Source: CAMLJR01 sp964500675 (GTDB taxonomy: Bacteria; Pseudomonadota; Gammaproteobacteria; Pseudomonadales; CAMLJR01). From it: a stretch of DNA of 64,000 nt. The stretch lies in the NCBI GenBank assembly GCA_964500675.1, contig CAZCNY010000001.1, positions 620,001 through 684,000 on the forward strand. Direction: 5' to 3'. Below the pieces are notes generated by a model, which was not told the DNA's origin, made no database searches, and worked only from the letters and a program-made list of their open reading frames with translations. A program made the position numbers and the translations under genes. Position 1 is the stretch's first letter, and the number at the start of each line of letters is the position of its first letter. Below are positions 35,016 through 43,916 of this stretch, one piece after another.

Positions 35016-37190
35016 ATGACGAGAATATCCGCAGAACTCGCAGAAATCGATCAGGGTTCCACGGCGCGCATCCTTCTGGCAGACGACGATCCACGCCTGC
35101 TCGAAAGTCTGCACGGCCTATTGCGCCTCTATCATTACGAAGTCGATACCGCCCGCAGCGGGCGCGAGGCAATCGAGCTGCTGCAACGCAATCCCTACGA
35201 TTTACTTCTGCTCGATCTGCGCATGCCCGAAGTCAGCGGCCACGATGTCATGCAATTCATGACCGAGCACCGCATCACCACGATGACGGTCGTCGTCAGC
35301 GGTGAAACATCCATCGATGACATTTCGCGCGCACTGCGCAACGGCGCTTACGATTATCTGAAAAAACCGTATGTGCCCGAGGAATTACTCGCCACCGTCA
35401 ACAATGCGATCCGCAAGAAGCGGCTCGAAGACGCCAACAACGTGATGGAAAACCGCCTCAACCGCTCGGAAAAATTGCACCGTTTTATCGTCAACAACTC
35501 GCCCGATATTATTTACATACTCGATGAGGAAGGCCGCTTCAGTTTTCTCAACTCGAAAATAGAGCAACTGCTCGGTTACGATCGCGGCGAATTACTCGGG
35601 CACCCGATCGCGTCGCTCGTCGAAGAAGAGGATATGGAAAAGGCGCGCTATTTCTTCGAGCAGGCGGCGCGCTCGCAACACTCGTCACGCAGCATCGAAA
35701 TCGCGTTGCGTCCGCGCGAAACCGGTCATAGCAAACGTTATTTTGAACTCGCGGTCTGGCCCGTCACCGAGGCGGAAGAATTAAACGGCGGCGCGAAACG
35801 ATATCGTATTTACGGCACCGCGCGCGATATCACCGATCGCATGGAAGCCGAGGCATTCATCAATTTTCAAGCCTATCACGATCTGCTGACACGCCTGCCC
35901 AACCGCTCGCTGTTCAAAGATCGCTTGAGCATGGCGTTGACACAGGCGACGCGCAACAACCAGCGTCTCGCGGTGATGTTTATCGATCTCGATCGCTTCA
36001 AAATTATCAACGATTCGCTCGGCCACACCATGGGCGATCGCCTGCTGCAAGCCGTGAGTCAGCGACTGCTTGCCTGCGTTCGCAAAGGCGATACGCTGTC
36101 GCGCTTTGGCGGCGATGAATTCACGCTGTTGTTGCCCGACACGATCGGCACGCAGGCCGCCGTGCAAGTCGCCGAAAAAATTCTCGAAAGTGTCAAAGAG
36201 CCGTTTCGTCTTGGCGATCACGATATTCACATCGGCGCGTCAATCGGCATCGCCATGTATCCCGAAGGCGGCACCACACTCGACGGCCTCATTAAAAATG
36301 CCGACATCGCGATGTATCGTGTGAAAAATACCGGCAAGGACGGCTATCACGTATTCAGTCACGACATGACCGTCACCGCGACGCAGCGTCTGCTGCTCGA
36401 ACAGGATATGCGCCGCGCGCTCGAGCACGACGAATTCGAAATTTATTACCAACCCCAGGTCGATGCGCGCAGCGAACAACTGGTTGGCGTGGAAGCATTG
36501 GTGCGCTGGAATCACCCATCGCTCGGCAAGCTCGCACCGGCCGAGTTCATTCCCGTCGCCGAAGATAGCCGCCTCATTATCGATCTCGATCGGTTGACGC
36601 TGAGCCGCGCCTGTCGCGAAATTGCTTATCAACATCGCAACGGCCATCCCGATTTGAAGCTGTCGGTCAATCTCTCACCATTGCTGCTTGAGCGCGCCAA
36701 TTTCGTCGATCATATTTTGGAAATTCTCGCGCGCGAACAATTTCCGGCGCCGCTGCTCGAACTGGAAATCACCGAAGGGCTGCTCATGAACGACCGCCCC
36801 GATGTGATCGAAAAGCTGCGGCGGCTCAGCGCGGCAGGCGTGCAAATTGCCATCGACGATTTCGGTACGGGGTATTCGTCGCTGAGCTATCTGCAGAAAT
36901 TCCCGATCAACACATTGAAGATCGATCGCAGTTTTATTCACGCGATCAAAACCGTGGAAGAGGAAGCGTGTATCGTCAACGCCATCATTTCGATGGCGCT
37001 GGGATTGAAATTGAATATTATTGCGGAAGGCGTCGAGAACCACGCGCAATTGCATTATCTGCGTACGCTCGGCTGCCACGCGGTGCAGGGCTATTTATTC
37101 GGTCAAGCAGCGCCGCTGACGGATCTGATCGAACGTTTAAACAGCCTCGATACGCAACACTACTCGCAAAATGCGCGCGTCTCGGTCTGA
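35016..37190 (+). CDS. REC-PAS-GGDEF-EAL c-di-GMP turnover protein
   Basis: 724 aa, cytosolic. Receiver domain (about 18-135) with ADDD, phospho-acceptor Asp in LLLDLRMPEVSG and the KKPY lysine; PAS domain (about 150-275); GGDEF (about 285-450) with intact FGGDEFTLLLP and I-site RKGD five residues before it; EAL (about 465-715) with GVEALVRWNHP, LEITEGLLMND, AIDDFGTGYSSLSYL, LKIDRSF and EGVEN, all catalytic residues present. It could make and break c-di-GMP, with phosphorylation of the receiver selecting the activity. The upstream HDOD-GAF-kinase is a likely phosphate donor. Confidence 0.94.
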   Translation: MTRISAELAEIDQGSTARILLADDDPRLLESLHGLLRLYHYEVDTARSGREAIELLQRNPYDLLLLDLRMPEVSGHDVMQFMTEHRITTMTVVVSGETSIDDISRALRNGAYDYLKKPYVPEELLATVNNAIRKKRLEDANNVMENRLNRSEKLHRFIVNNSPDIIYILDEEGRFSFLNSKIEQLLGYDRGELLGHPIASLVEEEDMEKARYFFEQAARSQHSSRSIEIALRPRETGHSKRYFELAVWPVTEAEELNGGAKRYRIYGTARDITDRMEAEAFINFQAYHDLLTRLPNRSLFKDRLSMALTQATRNNQRLAVMFIDLDRFKIINDSLGHTMGDRLLQAVSQRLLACVRKGDTLSRFGGDEFTLLLPDTIGTQAAVQVAEKILESVKEPFRLGDHDIHIGASIGIAMYPEGGTTLDGLIKNADIAMYRVKNTGKDGYHVFSHDMTVTATQRLLLEQDMRRALEHDEFEIYYQPQVDARSEQLVGVEALVRWNHPSLGKLAPAEFIPVAEDSRLIIDLDRLTLSRACREIAYQHRNGHPDLKLSVNLSPLLLERANFVDHILEILAREQFPAPLLELEITEGLLMNDRPDVIEKLRRLSAAGVQIAIDDFGTGYSSLSYLQKFPINTLKIDRSFIHAIKTVEEEACIVNAIISMALGLKLNIIAEGVENHAQLHYLRTLGCHAVQGYLFGQAAPLTDLIERLNSLDTQHYSQNARVSV

Positions 37191-37203
37191 TGACGTATCG
37201 ACT

Positions 37204-38133
37204 TCAAACCTGGGCGCGCCTCAATTCGATGCGCACACCCATATGATCTTCTCCGCGCTCGGCGGCAAGCTGAATTTGTTTGCGACGCTCGCGAAAACGC
37301 GCCTTTTGCTCGTCGCTTAACGACTCGCAACAGCGCGGGCACGATACCCCTTCCTCATAGAGCGGCGATTGCTTATCGTCGGCGCTTACACCCCAACCAC
37401 AGGCGTGACACAAATCGAAACCGCCTTTTTGCAATGAATGATCGACCGCGACGCGGTTATCGAAAACAAAACATTCGCCGCGCCACAAACTCTGCTCCGT
37501 GGGAATTTCTTCGAGATATTTAAGAATGCCGCCTTTGAGGTGATACACCTCGTCAAATCCTTTTTGCAGCATAAAGGCCGAGGCTTTCTCGCAGCGGATA
37601 CCGCCCGTGCAAAACATCGCGACTTTTTTATGTTTGGCCGGATCGAATTGCTGCGTGTACTGCGGAAACTCGCGAAACGTTTTCAAATTCGGATTCAGTG
37701 CATTTTCAAAGGTACCGACCTCGACCTCGTAATCGTTGCGCGTGTCGATCACGAGAACTTCAGGATCGGAGATCAGCGCATTCCAATCGCGCGGTTCGAT
37801 ATAGGTACCGACAAGATGATTCGGATCGATACCGTCGACACCCATGGTGACGATTTCTTTTTTCAATTTCACTTTCATACGCAAAAACGGTTGCGCGCTA
37901 TCGAGTGATTCCTTGTGATCGAGATCGGCGAAGCGCGGATCGCGCTTTAAATAAGCCAGAACCGATTCAATGCTTGCACGCGAACCCGCGATGGTGCCGT
38001 TTATCCCTTCACGCGCGAGCAGCAACGAGCCTTTGATGCCCGCATCAAGGCAGTGCTGCAAGAGCGGTTCGCGCAATTCGCGATAATCTTCGAGTGTGAC
38101 GAATTTATACAACGCAGCGACAACGACGGACAT
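37204..38133 (-). CDS. trhO: tRNA uridine(34) hydroxylase, rhodanese type
   Basis: 309 aa from ATG 38133 (a GTG three codons earlier is less likely). The N-terminal acylphosphatase-like domain opens VVVAALYKFVTLEDY, then GINGTIAGS; the rhodanese domain (about 115-220) has VIDTRNDYEVEVGTF and the active-site cysteine in MFCTGGIRCEKAS. The C-terminal cysteine-rich part (FDLCHACGWGVSADD, CPRCCESL) is the usual YceA/TrhO tail. The enzyme makes 5-hydroxyuridine at the wobble position of tRNA with molecular oxygen. Confidence 0.94.
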   Translation of the reverse strand: MSVVVAALYKFVTLEDYRELREPLLQHCLDAGIKGSLLLAREGINGTIAGSRASIESVLAYLKRDPRFADLDHKESLDSAQPFLRMKVKLKKEIVTMGVDGIDPNHLVGTYIEPRDWNALISDPEVLVIDTRNDYEVEVGTFENALNPNLKTFREFPQYTQQFDPAKHKKVAMFCTGGIRCEKASAFMLQKGFDEVYHLKGGILKYLEEIPTEQSLWRGECFVFDNRVAVDHSLQKGGFDLCHACGWGVSADDKQSPLYEEGVSCPRCCESLSDEQKARFRERRKQIQLAAERGEDHMGVRIELRRAQV

Positions 38134-38204
38134 GGCATTCACACATTAACGGGGTGAGAAAAATAAAATTGATCGCAACTCAACGCTTTCGCAGCCACTG
38201 TCAC

Positions 38205-38519
38205 CTAAGCCTTGCCACCACCTAAACATTGCGGCGAAGCCGGCGCGGCGGCGTTGCGCTGCTGCCACTCCTGCGCGGTATACGTATGCAGCGCCAGCGC
38301 ATGCACCGGACCGGACAATTCATCGGCGAGCACGCGGTACACGAGCTGATGGCGCGCAACAGCGCGCTTGCCTTCAAATTCCGAAGAAACAAGCACCACT
38401 TTGAAATGCGTTTCGGAACCGGGTGGCACGCTGTGCATATGCGACTCGTTGACCACGTCGATATGCGCCAACGGCAGCGCGCCCGTCAATTTGGTCTCGA
38501 TCTGCTGCTGCACACTCAT
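38205..38519 (-). CDS. bolA: BolA family protein
   Basis: 104 aa from ATG 38519, with GAGGTG 6 bases upstream. The BolA fold is recognisable by LPLAHIDVVNESHMHSVPPG, HFKVVLVSSEFEGKRAVARH and LVYRVLADEL near HALALHTYT. BolA works with monothiol glutaredoxins in iron-sulfur handling and influences morphology and biofilm formation. It is transcribed in the same direction as trhO, 71 bases upstream of it, and may be cotranscribed. Confidence 0.93.
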   Translation of the reverse strand: MSVQQQIETKLTGALPLAHIDVVNESHMHSVPPGSETHFKVVLVSSEFEGKRAVARHQLVYRVLADELSGPVHALALHTYTAQEWQQRNAAAPASPQCLGGGKA

Positions 38520-38656
38520 CTCGTTCACCTCAACGTCGTAGCTACCCCGGCTCAGCGGGTCGCGATTATACGCCGCTTGCGCTCGATTTGATTGCGCAGA
38601 ATCAACTCGAACGCTAACGTTAGCTTAGATTTGTTGAGCGACGAAGGCGCTGCCCC

Positions 38657-39382
38657 ATGGATGCACCACTCTACGACATCTACCTCACGGGAAAATTGGC
38701 GGACAACGTTTCACCCGCAATCGCCGCACAACGGCTCGCCACGCTCTTTAAATCGACACCGGAGACAATGGCCGGTCTGATTACGGGCAAAGCCCAGCTG
38801 CTCAAACGCGGAGTCGATAAAAATACCGCGTTGAAATACCGCGATGCGCTGCAAAATGCCGGCTGCGAGGTCGCATTTAAAGCCCAGACTACCGCCGCCA
38901 CCGAAACGTCCGCTGCCATGAATGCTGCGCCGTCACCGACACCGGCTGCGCCGAATTCAGGCTTGCAACTCGCGCCTGTGGGCGAGGACTTATTGCGCCC
39001 GAACGAACATGCTACCGTCACCGCTGTCGTGGTCGCGACCGAACATCTAAGTCTTGCACCGGTCGGCCCGCTGCCTGCAATCGCCACTCCCTCAACGGCT
39101 GCGCCCGACATCAGCCAACTCTCGCTCGCCAGCGCTGGCGGCAATTTATTGGAAGAATCGGAGCGAACAATCGTGGCGGCGATCACACCGGATATTGCCG
39201 GTTTGAGTCTTGCCGAAGCCGGCGCGCCGCTCGAAACATTGAAAAGCGAAGCCGCGCCATTGCATCCTGATACGAGCGGACTGCAGCTGGCGCCCGTTGG
39301 CAGCGATATGCTGACGCCGGAACAGCGCCGGCACCCGCAATCACCGCCGCCGAATACCGATCATATCAAGCTCGCGCCATAG
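38657..39382 (+). CDS. Unknown protein with N-terminal conserved domain and LAPVG repeats
   Basis: 241 aa. Residues 1-72 (YDIYLTGKLADNVSPAIAAQ, LITGKAQLLKRGVDKNTALK, YRDALQNAGCEVAFKAQ) form a compact alpha/beta-looking domain that I have the impression of seeing at the N-terminus of other proteobacterial proteins, but cannot name. The rest is low-complexity Ala/Pro/Thr sequence punctuated by six short motifs: LQLAPVGEDLL, LSLAPVGPL, LSLASAGGNLL, LSLAEAGAPL, LQLAPVGSDML and IKLAP, about 20-45 residues apart. There is no signal peptide. It stands alone between divergent bolA and a convergent sensor kinase. Confidence 0.75.
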   Translation: MDAPLYDIYLTGKLADNVSPAIAAQRLATLFKSTPETMAGLITGKAQLLKRGVDKNTALKYRDALQNAGCEVAFKAQTTAATETSAAMNAAPSPTPAAPNSGLQLAPVGEDLLRPNEHATVTAVVVATEHLSLAPVGPLPAIATPSTAAPDISQLSLASAGGNLLEESERTIVAAITPDIAGLSLAEAGAPLETLKSEAAPLHPDTSGLQLAPVGSDMLTPEQRRHPQSPPPNTDHIKLAP

Positions 39383-39404
39383 AAATAGCGTTAGAAAAAA
39401 TCAC

Positions 39405-40775
39405 TCAAACAATGGCGGGCAATCGCACCGTCACTTTGAGACCTGGATGATTGTCCGCCAACGCGATGCCACCCGCATGCAAATTCACTACAGCCTGCAC
39501 CAAGCTCAAGCCTAAACCGTTACCCGGTTGCTGGCCGCGACTCGATTCGACGCGATAAAAGCGCCGGAATACTTTTTCGCGATCCGCGGCGGGAATGCCG
39601 CCACCGCTATCGGCAACCTCCACCCAAATCTCGGTATTGCTGAGCTCGGCTCGAATCCAGATGTCGCCCTCTTCGGGCGTGTACTTAATCGCGTTGTCGA
39701 GCACATTGGCGAACGCTTGAAACAATAGATCGCGATCGCCCGACAATGGCAGCGACGCGGGCAGTTTCGCTTTGATTTCGATGCGCTTATCCGCCGCCAA
39801 CGGCTCGTAGAGCTCGATCACATCGCGCAATATCACCGTCATATCGAGCTGCTGAAAGCCCGACAGACGATTGCCCGATTCGATCTGCGCGATACGCAAC
39901 AACGCATTGAAGGTCGCGAGCAGACCATCGGCCTCTTCCAGCAACGCCTGCACGGTATTTTTCGCATCGCCCGCAACCATATTATGCAAGCTCGCCAAAT
40001 GGTTGCGCAGACGCGTGAGCGGCGTGCGCAGATCGTGCGCGATATTGTCGGAGACCTGCCGCATACCCTCCATGAGCGCCTGGATACGATCGAGCATGCG
40101 ATTGAACGTAATCGCCAACGCGCGAAAACTGCCGCGCGAATCTTTGATGCTGATACGCTCGGACAAATCGCCGCGCATAATCGATTCAACCGCGCGATTA
40201 ATGTTATCGGCGTCGCGCACACTGCGGCCCGCGACGACGGCACCGCCTACCGCACCGAGTAAAATCGTGACCAGCAAACTGCGCAGCAGCACATTGAGAA
40301 TAATGCGCTCGAACAAAATCATATCGCTGTAATTTCGTGCCACCAAGAGCCGATGGCCGTGATCAATCGCTGCGGCATACGTGAGCATCTGCTGTTGCCG
40401 ATCGCCGACACCGCGCACCCAGACGCTGTATTCAAGCCCAATCCAAGATTGATAATTTTCCGCAGGCCAAACATCGAGCGTGCCGGCTACGCGATTGCGA
40501 TTAGCATCCGTCAACAAATACAGGAAGTGCTCATCGATGCGGCCGGACTGTGGTTGCGCGAATGCGGCTTCAAGCGCGACAACACCGCTGCCGCTATACA
40601 TATTCTGCAAACGCGCGAACTCATCCCTGAGCGATTGACTGACCGACCTGTAATAGTTATACGAATACGAGGCGAATATCAGCGCAAGAACAATGAATAC
40701 GGCCAGGCTCAATCCCGCGACATACGCGAACATGAAGCGAAACGTGAGGCTGGCGAAAATGCGTTTCAGGTTCAT
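39405..40775 (-). CDS. Sensor histidine kinase of an OmpR-type two-component system
   Basis: 456 aa from ATG 40775, which leaves 13 bases after the regulator gene; a longer version would overlap it. Transmembrane helices at about residues 11-36 and 165-185 flank a periplasmic sensor of about 125 residues. Then HAMP, the HisKA box DNIAHDLRTPLTRLRNHLA with the acceptor histidine, and an ATPase domain with VLDNAIKYTPEEG, DSGGGIP and GNGLGLSLVQAVV. The layout is that of PhoQ/QseC/CusS-like kinases. The signal is unknown. Confidence 0.93.
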   Translation of the reverse strand: MNLKRIFASLTFRFMFAYVAGLSLAVFIVLALIFASYSYNYYRSVSQSLRDEFARLQNMYSGSGVVALEAAFAQPQSGRIDEHFLYLLTDANRNRVAGTLDVWPAENYQSWIGLEYSVWVRGVGDRQQQMLTYAAAIDHGHRLLVARNYSDMILFERIILNVLLRSLLVTILLGAVGGAVVAGRSVRDADNINRAVESIMRGDLSERISIKDSRGSFRALAITFNRMLDRIQALMEGMRQVSDNIAHDLRTPLTRLRNHLASLHNMVAGDAKNTVQALLEEADGLLATFNALLRIAQIESGNRLSGFQQLDMTVILRDVIELYEPLAADKRIEIKAKLPASLPLSGDRDLLFQAFANVLDNAIKYTPEEGDIWIRAELSNTEIWVEVADSGGGIPAADREKVFRRFYRVESSRGQQPGNGLGLSLVQAVVNLHAGGIALADNHPGLKVTVRLPAIV

Positions 40776-40788
40776 AAGGAATTTAGGG

Positions 40789-41472
40789 TCATACGCTATC
40801 GGGATCTTGCAACAAATAACCCGCACCGCGCACGGTCGTTAACAATGCCGCATCGAAATCGCGATCGATTTTCTGCCGCAGACGGCTGATATGCACGTCG
40901 ATGACATTGGTCTGCGGATCGAAATGGTAGTCCCACACATTTTCGAGCAGCATCGTGCGCGTCACGACTTGTCCGGCATGGCGCATCAGATATTCGAGCA
41001 ATTTGTACTCGCGCGGCTGCAAACTCAACACCTGTCCGCCACGCGTGACGCGATGCGACAGCAAGTCCATCTCAAGATCCGCCACCCTGAGCCGCGTCTC
41101 GAACTGATTCGCCTGCAGGCGGCGCTGAATCGCTTCCAGACGTGCGAGCAATTCGGCAAATGCGAATGGCTTCACTAAATAATCGTCGCCACCCGCGCGC
41201 AGCCCTTTAACGCGATCATCGACATCGCCGAGCGCACTCAGAATCAACACCGGTGTTTTGTCGCCGCGGCTGCGCACATCCTCGATAATTTCGAGGCCGC
41301 TCAACCCCGGCAACATGCGATCGATGATCATCGCGTCGAACCCGCCCGCGCGGCTCGCCGCCAGCCCCAGCCGCCCGTCGGCAACGTGTTCGACACTGTG
41401 CTGGCTTTCGCGCAGGCCATTGCCGATGTATTCGGCAACACCGGCGTCATCCTCAATCAACAAGATGTGCAT
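40789..41472 (-). CDS. OmpR family response regulator
   Basis: 227 aa. Receiver domain with IEDD, the phospho-acceptor Asp in IIDRMLPGLSG (residue 51 region) and the KPF lysine; winged-helix DNA-binding domain from about 130 to 222 with LSLQPREYKLLEYLMRHAG, LENVWDYHFDPQTNVIDVHI and TVRGAGYLL. It is the first gene of the operon with the kinase. A secreted protein of unknown function is encoded divergently, 251 bases away. I did not find convincing repeated regulator sites in that gap. Confidence 0.95.
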   Translation of the reverse strand: MHILLIEDDAGVAEYIGNGLRESQHSVEHVADGRLGLAASRAGGFDAMIIDRMLPGLSGLEIIEDVRSRGDKTPVLILSALGDVDDRVKGLRAGGDDYLVKPFAFAELLARLEAIQRRLQANQFETRLRVADLEMDLLSHRVTRGGQVLSLQPREYKLLEYLMRHAGQVVTRTMLLENVWDYHFDPQTNVIDVHISRLRQKIDRDFDAALLTTVRGAGYLLQDPDSV

Positions 41473-41723
41473 GGGTTCTCCGTTTCATCATATTCACCGT
41501 GGCGGCTTTCACAGAAATTCGGCCGCAGATTATCCGCCAGTTTCAACCTCAACTACATTGCCAATGAGTTACAAATAACGCCAATTAATCAGCGTCTCCG
41601 CCAATAGCAGCCGACACGATTTTGGCTAAGAAGTATGCCAAAACCATTTAATTCGCGACGAGCATATTGGTAGGGATCCATCAGACTTAATTCAGGGACG
41701 CAAATACAGGTTTAGAGGCGTCT

Positions 41724-42236
41724 ATGACTTGGCATTTTCGCGCCATGAAGATTTCCCGCTACGCAGCGATTGCCGTGTTCGCAGTTAGCGCTGCTGTCTT
41801 TGCCCTGCCGAGCGGCGGCGCCGTCTTGACCGCGCCGCAGGACGATGCGTTTTATCACCAGTTATTAAAACTTCCGGACGGCCACGGCTATTTGCCGACA
41901 CGCTCGTTCACCATCGTTGTCGACGCCGAGCACGGCAACCAGCTGGTCGCCGAAGACGACCCCAACCTGCGCTTCAACCTGCTTTGGATGAAGCAGTTCC
42001 AGCCCGGCTATCAGTCGAGTCACGGCGGCTCGGCATTCGGAGAGCTCATTCGCTCGTACCTCAAGCTCGCCTACAAAGCCTACCGCGACCGCAATGCCGA
42101 ATCGACCGCAGCATTGCCCGATGAAAATGGTTACATCCACGCCAAAGACAACGCCACCCACTTAATCGACGCAATGGATTACAACTTAAAAATGACGGGC
42201 GACGAAATCCGCTTCAAAATTCAATACAATTATTAA
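41724..42236 (+). CDS. Secreted protein of unknown function
   Basis: 170 aa. ATG 41724 has AGAGG five bases upstream; an ATG at 41745 would give a more standard signal peptide. The N-terminus is a signal sequence (ISRYAAIAVFAVSAAVFALP), probably cut after the ALPSGGA region, leaving a soluble periplasmic or exported protein of about 135 residues. I do not recognise the family. Notable stretches are RSFTIVVDAEHGNQLVAEDD, FGELIRSYLKLAYKAYRDRN and the C-terminal DEIRFKIQYNY. It has no cysteine. It lies divergently from a two-component system. Confidence 0.7.
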   Translation: MTWHFRAMKISRYAAIAVFAVSAAVFALPSGGAVLTAPQDDAFYHQLLKLPDGHGYLPTRSFTIVVDAEHGNQLVAEDDPNLRFNLLWMKQFQPGYQSSHGGSAFGELIRSYLKLAYKAYRDRNAESTAALPDENGYIHAKDNATHLIDAMDYNLKMTGDEIRFKIQYNY

Positions 42237-42339
42237 GACGAAATTGTAGCCGGCCGATCGGCAAATCGACCACCGATTCAAACAGCGGCGGCCTCGCTTT
42301 GCTAGAATGACGCATCGAATCAACGAGTGCGTTACGCTC

Positions 42340-42837
42340 ATGTCCAGCTCGTCTACCATCGCCGAAATAACGCTTACCGAAACCCCATTACCGACCGCGG
42401 GAGCTTTACGCCGACTAGCCGCACTCGTGTACGATGCATTTCTGATATTTGGTTTGCTTGTAGTACCCCTGTTCATCGCCACCGCGCTGCTAAACCCGCG
42501 CAGCGATGTGCATGAAGGCAGCGTCACCCACGATCTACCCAGCATTGCGCCGAAGCCCGTTATCCTCGCTTATATGATCGTCGTGATCGTCGGCTTCTAT
42601 TGCTACTTCTGGCGCACGTCGGGACAAACGCTCGGCATGCAGGCGTGGCGAATTCGTCTCGATGGCGAACAAGGACAGCGCCCGAGCTGGCGCCAATGCT
42701 TGATACGAGCAGCCGTTGGTTTCTTTTCGTTGCTCTGCGCGGGGCTGGGTTATTGGTGGATATGGGTTGACAAGAATCGAGCGAGCTGGCACGACCGCGC
42801 CTCTAACACGCGTGTCGTTGTGCTTCCGAAAAAGTAA
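42340..42837 (+). CDS. RDD family membrane protein
   Basis: 165 aa from ATG 42340. An earlier ATG at 42307 overlaps a TAGAAT -10-like box (42303-42308) and is probably upstream of the transcript. The RDD domain is recognisable by AGALRRLAALVYDAFLIFGL, GFYCYFWRTSGQTLGMQAWRIRL and RCLIRA-like RQCLIRAAVGFFSLLCAGLG, with three to four membrane helices; the conserved Arg-Asp-Asp pattern reads R-D in this copy. The family function is unknown, possibly transport. It converges with lptG. Confidence 0.88.
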   Translation: MSSSSTIAEITLTETPLPTAGALRRLAALVYDAFLIFGLLVVPLFIATALLNPRSDVHEGSVTHDLPSIAPKPVILAYMIVVIVGFYCYFWRTSGQTLGMQAWRIRLDGEQGQRPSWRQCLIRAAVGFFSLLCAGLGYWWIWVDKNRASWHDRASNTRVVVLPKK

Positions 42838-42857
42838 TTCCCCCGCAAAAAAACTGA

Positions 42858-43916
42858 TCAGCGTCTACGCAGCACCAGCAAACCGGCAGTGAGGCTAACC
42901 AATATCGGCAATAGCGACGCTAGAATCGGCGCGAAGCCAAACACCAAACTCGCGGGCCCGAGCGTGTCCTGGCTGATACGAAACACGATACCGATCATGA
43001 GTCCCGTGAAGACGCGCGTGCCCATCGACGCTTGTCGCTGCGGGCCAAAAATAATCGAGGCCGCCACCAATACCAGGCTCACCACGGCGAGCGGCTGCAA
43101 CAATTTATTCCACAGCGCCAATTCGTATTGCCCCGCATCGGTACCCTGCGCCTGCAAAAAATGCACGTAGCGCCAGAGACCGCTGATCGATAAATCGATC
43201 GGATTCAACACGAGAATATTGAGCAATTGCGGCGATAACTGCGTATCCCAGCGTTCGCGCGGCGATGACGACGACTCGACGTGATCGGCAAATAGGCGCG
43301 TCGTACGCACATCTTCGAGCAGCCAGTGATCCTCCTGATAGATCGCGCGCTGCGCAAACGCCGCGGATTCAAGATGCCGCGTCGCGTCGAGTGAAAAAAT
43401 CGAAACGCCGAACAACTCACCATTCGGCTGTACCGCGTTGAAATGGATAAAACGATTGCCCTCGCGATGCCACAAACCGTATTCGCTGACGCTGATATCT
43501 TTCTTTTGCAGCAACATGGCGCGATAACTCTCCGCCACTTGCTGGCATTTCGGCGCGACAAATTCGGCGACAAGCAATCCGAACAACGCCACCAACAACG
43601 CCGGTCGCAGCGCCATCCACACAATACGTATGATGGAAACACCGGCGCTGCGCATCACCACCAGTTCGCTGGTCGTCGCGAGCGAGCCGAGACCCGCGAG
43701 ACAGCCGATCAATACCGAAAACGGCAACAGCTGCGAAACGTGGCTCGGCAGCGCGAGCAATGTGTAATAAGCGGCTGGGCCCAGCGTATAGCGCCCCTCG
43801 ATATTATTGGTTTGGTCGATGAGGCCGATAATTAAATCGAGCCCGATCAGCACCGCCAACACGAGCAGAATTGCCGCCGCCACTTGCTGCGCGATGTAGC
43901 GCGTTATCAATCTCAC
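42858..43916 (-). CDS. lptG: LPS export ABC permease LptG
   Basis: 352 aa from GTG 43916. This start overlaps the lptF stop by GTGA; a 99-codon longer open frame is just run-through of lptF in another frame. Six membrane helices, with the family opening RLITRYIAQQVAAAILLVLA, GSLATTSELVVMRSAGVSI (coupling-helix region), a large periplasmic beta-jellyroll domain, and the closing LVFGFAPILASLLPILVSL. LptG pairs with LptF and the LptB ATPase to extract lipopolysaccharide from the inner membrane. Confidence 0.95.
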   Translation of the reverse strand: MRLITRYIAQQVAAAILLVLAVLIGLDLIIGLIDQTNNIEGRYTLGPAAYYTLLALPSHVSQLLPFSVLIGCLAGLGSLATTSELVVMRSAGVSIIRIVWMALRPALLVALFGLLVAEFVAPKCQQVAESYRAMLLQKKDISVSEYGLWHREGNRFIHFNAVQPNGELFGVSIFSLDATRHLESAAFAQRAIYQEDHWLLEDVRTTRLFADHVESSSSPRERWDTQLSPQLLNILVLNPIDLSISGLWRYVHFLQAQGTDAGQYELALWNKLLQPLAVVSLVLVAASIIFGPQRQASMGTRVFTGLMIGIVFRISQDTLGPASLVFGFAPILASLLPILVSLTAGLLVLRRR

